Assembly (NCBI GenBank): GCA_021014325.1
Contig: CM037462.1
Location: 2,946,318-3,010,317, forward strand
Length of the DNA: 64,000 nucleotides
Direction: 5' to 3'
From: Plazaster borealis
Lineage: Eukaryota; Echinodermata; Asteroidea; Forcipulatida; Labidiasteridae
The stretch's first letter is position 1. Each line of letters opens with the position of its first letter. Below are positions 55,452 to 64,000 of the stretch, in pieces. A program made the translations under genes and the position numbers. The notes below the pieces were generated by a model. The model worked only from the letters and a program-made list of their open reading frames with translations. It searched no databases and was not told the DNA's origin.

Positions 55452-55896
55452 TTCCCACAAAATTCTAACTGATAATCGGTGTTTTGTTTTCGTTTAAACT
55501 TGTCTACAGAATTTACTAGTTCAATGACAACAATCTCCATCAATTTTGATTCGAACGCTGCCATCTTAGGTTAAAGGTTACGTCTCAACATTGCGCAAAA
55601 GCCTTTTCTCTCCTGGTAACCAGTAAATCATGTGGGTTGCTACCTGATTTCTTGTCACACCAGTGATTACTGCGCATGATGTTATTATTTTACATTTCGC
55701 GCGAAATCTGCACGTGCGTTGCATAACGCTCGTCAGTCATGTCAGTGTCAGTGTCATTGTCAGTCACTGTGGTGTCAGAGTGTCAGTGTCACTCACATTT
55801 TAGGACCATATTTTGATGATCGGACCTCTTTGTCGTGAAACAAGGCGTTTTGACATTAATATTAACAGTTTAATAAATGTATGTTACACCGTGACC
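55452..55896. promoter_or_regulatory. Shared divergent promoter of TOE1 and MUTYH
   Basis: 445 bp separate the two start codons. The spacer contains a perfect palindromic E2F-type site ATTTCGCGCGAAAT (55694-55707), an adjacent E-box CACGTG (55711-55716) and a cluster of GTCAGT/GTCAGTGT units (about 55733-55795). Motifs are seen; regulation by E2F or MYC/USF-type factors is inferred. Confidence 0.65.
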
Positions 55897-58800
55897 ATGG
55901 TAAAGAAGAGAAAATCAACTTCGACAGGGGCAGTGCGGGAAAATTCGCTTTCTTCGGAAGGTTCAGAATCAGATCCAGACAAGAACCATGGAAAAACGTG
56001 CAAGAAGAAGACAGACGAAGGGAAAGTTTCGAAGAAGAGAAAGTTGCAGGAAGTGATAAAACAAGAAGGTGATGATTATAGTTTTAATAGTTTGTTATAG
56101 TTAAGTTTAATAAAAAATAGTTTATATATTTTAAATCTTTTATTCTTTTAATTGTTATGGTTTGTTAAATGAAGCAGTACCAATTTTAATTTTCAGATAA
56201 AGTTGAGGAACCGAATCCTTACCATTTCTTCACTGACTCTGAAGATGTCAGTCGGTTTAGGCTGAACCTGCTGCAGTGGTATGATGAAAATAAACGAGAC
56301 CTCCCGTGGAGAAAATGGGTAAAGATCTGAAAACAATTTGTTCAATTTATTAATGTTTGTTAAACAGATTTCTTTTTTGTGTGAATACATTATAAAAAAT
56401 TCCTACAAATTAATTGAAAAGCTTCTCAAAATTCATTATACTATCCAAAGCTGCTGTACTTCTAACCAAGTACCGTAAGTGTTGATTGCCATTCATTTTC
56501 AGAGCAATTACCAATTGTTAACCTTCCCTTTTAGGAAAGATTTCACACAGATCATGGTGTTACCACAATCCTTGAAAGAATTATCAACTGTGTGTTTCAC
56601 AGACTTTATTGAATTAATAGCAACTAAAAAATGTTATGTTGATGTTGACTTTTTTATCGTTTGACAAAGGCAAGTCATCAGAACCCAAACCAACGAGCTT
56701 ATGGTGTTTGGGTTTCAGAGATCATGTTGCAGCAAACGCAAGTAGCGACAGTTATCGACTACTACAACAGGTGGATGACGGTGAGTAGAACTAGAAGCAA
56801 GAAATTGTCTCTCTAAAATATTAAACGGTTGTGACATGTGTAAATTACAGGCCTGGAATTTCATGGCATGTCGTGGCCAAGCAGATAAGAACACCAGACT
56901 CAAGCTCTGGTGTTTCTGATCAGCAGAGTGTGGGTTCGAATCCTGGTCGTGACACTTGTGTCCTTAAGCAAGACACTTAACCATTAATGCTGTGTCCTTC
57001 GGATGGGACGTAAAGCCATAGGTCACGTGTGTTGTGTAATGCATGAAAAAGAACCCAGTGCACTTATCGAAAAGATAAGGGGTTCACCCGGTGATCCTGG
57101 TTTGATCGGCAGCATATTGCGCCACAGCACCTTGTAAACCATTGCATGGGGCTATGTAAAGGAATAGGTCTCACAATTCAAAAACGAAGCTCCGCATACC
57201 TTGCAGGAAAAAAATACTGAGCGCTTTGTACGCCCATCGGGTGTGATAAAGCGCTAAATAAAAACTATGTATTATTATTGTTATCTTTGAGAGGGCAAAC
57301 TAACTTTTCATTTTGCAAATGGCACTTACTTTCATTGGTAAAATCATGAGGTCCGGGAAACTTTTGCAGGGGCACCAAGACCAGGGCAACAGAGGCTATA
57401 TCCTGGAACTTCATCTTTGAAAGGGCAAGGCCATTTTCATTTTGCAAAGTGCACTTTCATTGGTAAAATCTTGAGGTCTATCAGAAACTTTTGAAGGGGC
57501 ACCAAGGCCAAGACCATAGGCAAATGTGTGAAATTTATTTAGAACTATTAAGTATTGTGTGCATGACTTGGTATGGAAGATCATACTTTATTTCTAACAA
57601 ATATTTTTGAAAATGCTCATTTTGACGATACTTTTCCCTTTGTCTCTCATTTCTTACAGAAGTGGCCAACCCTTGAAGACCTTGCAAAATCTGCTACACT
57701 TGAGGTAAAGTTACTGACTTGTACTCACCCAATTTACTTGTTTGTTTGTTTGTTTGTTTGTTTGTTTGTTTGTTTAGATAACTCTTAAAGGCACTTGACA
57801 CGTTTGGTAATTGTCAAAGACCAGTATTCTCACTTGGTGTATCCCAACATATGCATAAAATAACAAACCTGTGAAAATTTGGGCTCAATTGGTCATCGAA
57901 GTTGCAAGAAAATAAGGAAAGAAAAAACACCCTTGTGCACAAATTTGTGTGCTTTCAGATGCCTGAAAAAGGCTTCAGGCCTGAATTTTTTTTCAGATTC
58001 AAATATTTTAGTGAGAAATTACCTCTTTCTCAAAAACTACGTTACTCCAGAGGGAGTCGTTTCTCACAATGTTTTATACTATCAACAGCTCTCCGTTGCT
58101 CGTTACCAAATAACTTTTTATGCTAATATATATTTTGAGTAATTATGTGTCCAGTGCCTTAAAGAAGTTTGTTCTCTATGGGTGAATGTTTTGTCTTTTT
58201 TTATGTTTCTTTCAGGAAGTGAATGAGATGTGGTCGGGTCTAGGTTACTATTCCAGGGGGAGGAGGCTGTATGAAGGAGCTAAGAAAGTGGTAGAGACTC
58301 TAGACGGTGTCATGCCAAGCGATGCAGAATCACTCATGAAACAGTTGTCTGGTGTCGGCAGGTATACAGCCGGGGCTATTGCATCCATTGCATTTCAAGA
58401 GGTAATTCAGTCGTAATCAACATCTTCTTTAACTTGCCAATGAACTTATCCATTTAAAGGGATTGTACGTTTGGTAATTGGAATCCACTGTTTGTTTTAA
58501 TCCTATATAGTTGTAGATATATACCATAAAAGTAACCTGTGAAAATTTCATTTCAAAAGGTGGTAGCGTTTTTGAGATTTTGCCGAAAATCTGGAGCAGT
58601 TTGTCCACGCAGTAAGAATAATCTGCAATTGGAATAAACTATCTGAGAAACATTACTGCAGTAATGCTTATCAGATTAAAATTTTGAGGGATAAAAAGTG
58701 ATATATTTTTCCATAACCGCAGTACTTCAAAGTGCAAAGTTTCTCAAAATGCATTATCGAAAGTTGCTGTACTTCTTACCAAGTAAGTTTTTATTGCCAT

Positions 58801-61800
58801 AAATTTTCAGAATCATTACCAAACGTATACAGACCCTTTAATCTTATGTGGTCCCCATAAAATGACCTCTTTTGGATGAGGTGTCAACTTCGGGGGAAAA
58901 AAGCAGTTTATTTTATTCTCACTGTAGGAATTCAGCCAACTAAACAGCAAACTTCATTACGAGCTACACGTAGTAACTCGGCCAATAGGAAAATTCATTA
59001 CGCGCTTTGATGCAGTTCAGCCAACAGAAAAAAATTGGGCCCACCTTTTTGCATGCGTGAATTTTACACAGGCAGCTTGGGATGTTGTTTCTTAAAAAGC
59101 AGAGCGAGAAGTCACACCACTAGAAACCTAATCCCTTGTGGGAAGAAATCGCACCTTCGTCTGTCGGAGTCTGGTTTGTGCGGCCCTCGGCAAAATCACA
59201 TAATGCAATGACTGTCCGAACACTATCAAGGTAGTTATATTAGCTCTATCAAATTCATTTAAATAATGTAGCAATGGGTATATCGAATACTGCCATATTT
59301 TTTCTGGTAATATGTGTGGAATTTAGAGACTGATTTTTTTTCTTTCTGCCGTTGGCCTCCATTCAAACCCTTTTGATATTTGTGGCAAAACTGGTTTGTT
59401 TTGTCTTTGGCAGAAAACTGGAGTGGTAGATGGCAACGTCATTAGAGTGCTGGCTAGAGCGAGGGCCATTGGCGCTGACTCCACCAGTGCAGTGGTGCAG
59501 TCAACAATGTGGTAGGCAATCAACTGATGTGCAATTCCCTCCGTTTCTATAGACTTTTGGAATGGAATTGACCAACCTATACATTTCTGCACCAGCTCCT
59601 CCCTCCCTTGCCCCAGGGGGTACCTCCACCCCTTGTCCAGGGGGTACCTCCACCCTTGTCCAGGGCCCAATTTCATAGAGCTGCTTAAACACAAAAAGTA
59701 ACTATGCACAACAAAATTATGCTTACCAGAATAAGGTTACCAACTAAACTACCATGTCACTTGTACAATTTGTGACTGGTATCCTGCTCATTTCTGCTTA
59801 GCAGAAATTTTTTAAGCAATATTTTCTGCTTAAGCAGCTCTATGAAATTGGGCCCAGGGGGGTACCTCCACCCCTTGTCCAGGGGGGTACCTCCACCCCT
59901 TGTCCAGGGGTACCTCCACCCTTGTCCAGGGGGGTACCTCCACCCCTTGTCCAGAGGGTACCTCCACCCTTGTCCAGGGGGGTACTTCCACCCCTTTCCC
60001 AGGGGGGGGGGGGGTACCTCCACCCCTTGCCCCAGGGGGGTACTTCCACCCCTTGTCCAAGGGGGTACCTCCACCTCTTGTCCATGGTGGTACCTCCAAC
60101 ACTTGCCCCGGGGGTACCTCCACCCCTTGCCCCAGGGGGTACTTGGAAAGTTTTATCTCATTTTATTTCAGTTTTAGTCAGTTGATATTTGATAAGCTGT
60201 CACTTCTGTCGCCAGGTCACTGGCCACTACTCTTGTGGATGCAAAGCGCCCAGGTGATTTCAACCAAGCTATGATGGAACTCGGAGCGACGATCTGTACA
60301 CCCAAAGCGCCCTCTTGTGACAAATGTCCGATCAAGAAGCTCTGCCGGGCCTACTGTCATGTAAGATGGTATTGCAACAGAACAAATATTACAATTTAAA
60401 ATAATAATTTTTAAAAAAGGCAAAATAGAGCCAAAAGTATATCGAGGAGAAACTCTTCAAAACATACCTCTTACCTGTATAGTTAACTTAAGCCCTTTTT
60501 TTTTTCTATCCCTTTCAAACATTGCGTATATGTACCTTTTCTGATGACATTCGGTTGTATGTTGTGTATGATTATTTTGTGTAAACGCTGTGCTATAGTG
60601 TACTATGGAGAGCGTACTAAATACTAGTTATTATTATTATTAAGGAGGGGAAAGGTTACCAGCACATACACCCTCGGCCAAAAGGTCCTCGGCATCTGGC
60701 CATTAAGGAAAACAAATCAAAAATAAACAAGAAACATTGAGCAAAAGCATTGAGTCCATTGAGCATGTTTTCTTCTTAAATTTGCAGAAAGATAAAGTGC
60801 AGTCATATTTTGAAGGAAAACACAAAGAGGAATTCAGCACTTTCAGTGTGAAGAAAGAAGAAATTGTTCCAGATATAGAATGTGGTCAGTAAATTCAATG
60901 TTAAAGTTGGTCAATAAATTATATGTTTAAGGCATAGCAAAGTTTAAGATATAAAATCTATTTTTCCCGACACACTTCAGGCCTGTGAAATCTCCGCTTT
61001 AAAAGCGGATATCCGCTTTTTTCCTTTTTTGTTGATTTTTTATTTCCGTTTTTTTTTGCTTTTTTCCTTTTTCGTATTTTTTTTCCCCCATTTTTTTTTT
61101 TTCTTCTTCTTTTTTTCCACTTTTTGGCCTTATATATGCTTGGCAACAGTAATGTACAACTACAATAATGTGAAATAAGCCTAGTTACTGGATCAATGGG
61201 GTGCCCCAATTCGACCAGCGTAAATGCGTGACGCGCGCTCACTTGACGTTCCACGATCATTCTTACATCATGTAGTGTTTCAGCTCTTTTTTTAAGGGTC
61301 CACAACTTTCATTCCTGTCAAATATCGGATTGGGGTTCAGGACAAACGCGTTACCCCAAGACGCACTGCAGTGGCCCATAATAGACAATTAAAACGAATA
61401 GCTTATGACTGCGGGGTGTTCTCGGCGGTAATCATGTTTTCTTTGAAGTGAGACAGTTAATTAGGGAAAGGTACCACAAAACAAAGTTTAACTTGAGAAG
61501 TAACTTGAAAAAAAATAAACGTTTTACTTACAAAATTATTGTTTCTTTTTACCAAACAATTTTATTGGAGACCACTCTTGATCAATAAACTCCATTTACC
61601 AGGAGCTCCAAAATATACAAAACATTTTTATGAAATCTATAGACGATGTGACCTCTGTTTACATTCAAACCACCCTCTGTTGACAAAAGTCATGTTTCCG
61701 CCGGGCAAGAAGACGCGTACTCATGGTAACATTGCATGTCCTTTATAGCTGGCTGTCAGTACACAAAGGTTTTGCCCGGCGACATGCACGCGCGTCATGT

Positions 61801-64000
61801 TATGATTTTCGAATGACGTCAGAGGTCACATCGTCTATACAAACTGCACTAATGACCTTATCGTCCAGTGTCCTGAGCCAATGACTTTGTTAATAATAGG
61901 CCTGGGCGACTAGTGAAATTCACTACTGACTAGTCGTGCTTCAATTAGTCAAGACTTCGTCACTAATCGTGACTATTTTCAAAACCAAAGATTGTAGATC
62001 GCCGTGGGCACAAGATGGTAAAATTCAGGCTGAAATGTGAAGAACATGTATGCATTGCAATGGACGCCATTGCACTAAGCAACTCTTTTGACGCAACAAT
62101 TTATCAGAGCAGACAATGACAATTAGGCCTTGGCGACTAGTGAAATTCACTACCCAACTAGTCGCGCTTCAACTAGTCACGGCTTCGACACTAGTCGTGG
62201 CACGCGGTTAAACGGGTAGTTGAAAAGCGGCAGTTGCAACTACACACAACAATCAATAGTCGCGACTTCAACACTAGTCGCACCAGTCGCCAAGGCCTAG
62301 TTATTATTATTGTAAAAACAAGATAAAGATATTACTTTTGAGGTGGAATGGAAAATGATGAGTTTCTCTCTTCCTAAATTTGACAGCCGCTGATAATTGC
62401 CAGCTCTGTATACCGGCAAGCGAGGGATGGGATGTAGATCTAGGGGTTCTAAACTACCCTCGAAAACCAAAGAAGAAACCACCTCGACAAGAACAGGTAC
62501 TAGACATTTTTTGCATGGTGCCAACCGTCTAATTTTTCTCCCATTCAAACCAAACAGAGGCTGGAAGAAAACAGTTAGTTTCCCTGGCTTCCCTCAAACT
62601 AATTCAAGTCAAAATTCTCCTTCTCTCATACAAAGCAAGAAATGGCCTCCCTCCCACATACCTCTGTAGGGACCTTGGAGAGATTGTGTAGAATTTTTGT
62701 TGTTAAAATTCCCCCCCTAAATTTCAACAGCCTAGCTGCCACCTCCCCTAACTTTCAACAGCCTTGCTTTCCACCAATCAGCAGTTACTTTTTTTGTGCT
62801 TAAATGCACTGGACACGTTTGATAATTACTCAAAATATATATTTGTGTGACAGGTGGAAACTGTATGGTTTTGTTTTCTCAGATTAATGTGTTTAATTCC
62901 CTTTGATTTTTACAAAGAGGTAGACCTCCATGGTTTTACTCTTATATTTATTACTTCTTTGTCTTTTATGCCATTAGATTTCATTTTACAGTTTATTGCA
63001 TCTGTGGGAGTGTTCTTCAGCCAATCTTAATCTTAATCTTTGCACCCCATGGTCTTTGTTTATTGGAGCTTGAGAAGGCACAAGTATCACTAGTCTCATT
63101 TGCATATTCCTTTGTATTGATAGTTGTTTCGTGTTTATTCATTAGCTTATAGTCATAGCCCAGGAATGCTATACACTGGTTCCTGTGAGTCTTTTTTTCA
63201 TAATCTAAGTTCAGTTGTTCGCAAGACACCATTCTGCAAGGAGTTAAGTTTTAAAGAGATATAGTTTTGTACAGCACTGGCTGCGCGCGGTTTCCACTGT
63301 TGGAAAAATGGAATAAAACACATTACAACTACATCATAATGCTGTTTCCAGTCTTGATTTTTGAGCCTGTTACATTTGCATAAAACCATACTTGGTAACG
63401 AGCAACGGAGAGCTGTTGCTAGAGAGATTGTGTAGAATTTTTGTTGTTAAAATCCCCCCCCCCTAAATTTCAACAGCCTAGCTGCCACCTTCCCTAACTT
63501 TCAACAGTCTTGCTTTCCACCAATCAGCAGTTACTTTTTTGTGCTTAAATGCACTGGACACGTTTGATAATATTTTAAAATATATATTAGCATAAAAACT
63601 TACTTGGTAACGAGCAACTGAGAGCTGTTGCTAGTATAAAACATTGTGAGAAACGACTCCCTCTGAAGTAACATAGTTTTTGAGAAAGAGGTAATTTCTC
63701 ACTAAAATATTTATAGACTTCAGGCCTGAAGCCTTTTTCAGGCATCTGAAAGCACACAAATCTTTACAACAAGGGTGTTTTTTCTTTCATCATTTTCTTG
63801 CAACTTTGATGACCAATTGAGCCCAACACCAAGTGAGAATACTGGTCTTTGACAATTACCTAACATGTCCAGTGCCTTTAAGCAGCTCTATGAAATTGGG
63901 CCCTGGTGGAACTGAGCAACAGCTGATGTTATAAGTGAGACAAATCTGTTTAATTTGTTTTATTTTATTTTTGCAGACGGCTGTTTGCGTAGTGGAAAAG
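55897..64000 (+). CDS. MUTYH: Adenine DNA glycosylase MUTYH, 3' end beyond window
   Basis: MUTYH removes adenine mispaired with 8-oxoguanine in base excision repair. Exons: 55897-56068, 56197-56318, 56670-56780, 57660-57704, 58216-58401, 59414-59511, 60216-60360, 60788-60884, 62387-62496, 63977-64000 (cut by the edge); 370 residues are seen in frame. The N-terminus is Lys-rich ([23 protein letters not shown]), a likely nuclear signal. Catalytic Glu is E115 in [16 protein letters not shown]. The helix-hairpin-helix is [14 protein letters not shown] and its catalytic Asp is D218 in [10 protein letters not shown]. The iron-sulphur cluster is C272-x6-C279-x2-C282-x5-C288. NCQLCIP...[13 protein letters not shown] leads into TAVCVVEK, the start of the C-terminal NUDIX-like 8-oxoG reader. 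The exon 3 acceptor could be 56670 or 56682, both in frame. Confidence 0.96.
56417..56533 (+). repeat. MITE family B fragment
   Basis: Only the right end remains (CTTCTCAAAATTCATTATAC to GAGCAATTACCAATTG). Confidence 0.6.
56861..57276 (+). repeat. tRNA-derived SINE, type 1, full copy
   Basis: A full element with the head TGTCGTGGCCAAGCAGATAA, B box GGTTCGAATCC, full body and ATTATTATTGTTAT tail. It splits or adjoins repeat H (GGCCTGGAATTTCATG before it, more H after it). Confidence 0.85.
57283..57515 (-). repeat. Repeat H, two partial copies in tandem
   Basis: Blocks at about 57283-57410 and 57411-57515 each carry CATTTTGCAAA and GGGGCACCAAG with AGACCA. Confidence 0.6.
57735..57778. repeat. 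TTTG microsatellite
   Basis: About ten TTTG units. Confidence 0.95.
57785..58162 (+). repeat. MITE family A, second core type
   Basis: Left terminus TTAAAGGCACTTGACACG. The centre is GGCTTCAGGCCTGAA in place of TTCTTGCAAGAA. The right end is shortened to GTGTCCAGTGCCTTAA. Confidence 0.8.
58453..58841 (-). repeat. MITE family B, full copy
   Basis: Termini TTTAAAGGGATTGTACG and the inverse CGTATACAGACCCTTTAA, with the core GAAACATTACTGCAGTAATG. Confidence 0.8.
59603..60142. repeat. GC-rich minisatellite, about 26 bp unit, split by a foldback
   Basis: Units of GGGGGTACCTCCACCCCTTG followed by TCCAG or CCCCAG repeat about 15 times. Two units lie left and the rest right of a GGGCCCAATTTCA element at 59663-59855. 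A run of about 13 G is at 60003-60015. The array is in MUTYH intron 6, ending about 75 bp before exon 7. Confidence 0.92.
59663..59855. repeat. GGGCCCAATTTCA foldback element inside the minisatellite
   Basis: A complete copy with GGGCCCAATTTCATAGAGCT and its exact inverse at the other end. The flanks on both sides are minisatellite units. Confidence 0.85.
61638..61840. repeat. Foldback element with TATAGACGATGTGACCTCTG ends, copy 2
   Basis: It matches 7986-8224 in inverse orientation, including CGCCGGGCAAGAAGACGCGT and TTTTGCCCGGCGACATGC. Confidence 0.8.
61897..62302. repeat. ACTAGT-rich inverted repeat
   Basis: TAGGCCTGGGCGACTAGTGA recurs as TAGGCCTTGGCGACTAGTGA near 62123. The right end is the inverse, CTAGTCGCACCAGTCGCCAA then GGCCTAG. 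Many internal ACTAGTCG motifs occur on both strands. Confidence 0.75.
62603..62690 (+). pseudogene. LINE reverse-transcriptase fragment
   Basis: The frame reads [20 protein letters not shown] then LGEI, resembling the K..NGL.P.YL block after the palm in CR1/L2-type reverse transcriptases. Only about 29 codons remain. Confidence 0.5.
62678..63590 (+). repeat. Direct repeats of about 165 bp flanking about 575 bp
   Basis: The stretch AGAGATTGTGTAGAATTTTT to GCACTGGACACGTTTGATAA occurs at 62678-62845 and again at 63420-63590 with few differences. The repeats contain a C run, GTTGCTTTCCACCAATCAGC-like sequence and a MITE A left end. Confidence 0.75.
63544..63881 (-). repeat. MITE family A, second core type
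   Basis: Termini TTAAATGCACTGGACACG and the inverse CATGTCCAGTGCCTTTAA. The core is CTTCAGGCCTGAAGCC. A remnant GGGCCCAATTTCA end (AAGCAGCTCTATGAAATTGG) follows to 63904. Confidence 0.8.

Noticed and set aside
59757..60274. Several overlapping Pro/Gly-rich open frames on both strands
   Set aside because: They are translations of the 26 bp GC-rich minisatellite in a MUTYH intron.

Overview
This 64 kb window is nuclear DNA of an animal. Genes are split into many short exons with GT-AG introns, the sequence is AT-rich, and introns and spacers are full of small non-autonomous transposons and tRNA-derived SINEs. The proteins are close to vertebrate orthologues. The gene set and repeat style suggest a marine invertebrate deuterostome, most likely an echinoderm. 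That placement is inference; no species-specific marker was identified.

Six protein genes could be reconstructed exon by exon, with reading frame kept across every junction. In order: PIGW (minus, 6.2-13.6 kb, seven coding exons, GPI-anchor acyltransferase); REX1BD (plus, 16.1-20.6 kb, five exons); BTF3/BTF3L4 (minus, 25.6-28.4 kb, with an in-frame upstream exon at 30.6 kb; NAC beta subunit); NASP (plus, 31.1-47.6 kb, fifteen exons, histone chaperone); TOE1 (minus, 51.5-55.5 kb, five exons, 3' exonuclease of snRNAs); MUTYH (plus, 55.9 kb to beyond the right edge, ten exons seen, adenine DNA glycosylase).

Three gene pairs are head to head: PIGW/REX1BD, BTF3/NASP and TOE1/MUTYH. The last two share spacers of about 450 bp that each carry an E2F-type element, which suits S-phase expression of NASP and MUTYH. 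NASP, TOE1 and MUTYH also lie close together on human chromosome 1p34, where TOE1 and MUTYH are likewise divergent, so this is probably an ancestral animal linkage.

The remaining sequence is mainly repeats. They include two related palindrome-cored MITE families, several foldback families (one beginning GGGCCCAATTTCATAGAGC), tRNA-headed SINEs with at least two tails, decayed LINE fragments, and tandem arrays of about 26, 55, 68 and 184 bp. Several elements are inserted into one another, which gives a relative order of activity. Spacers at 1-0.9 kb, 14.1-16.0 kb and 21.7-25.5 kb hold no gene that could be supported. No microbial feature such as an operon, CRISPR array or prophage was seen.
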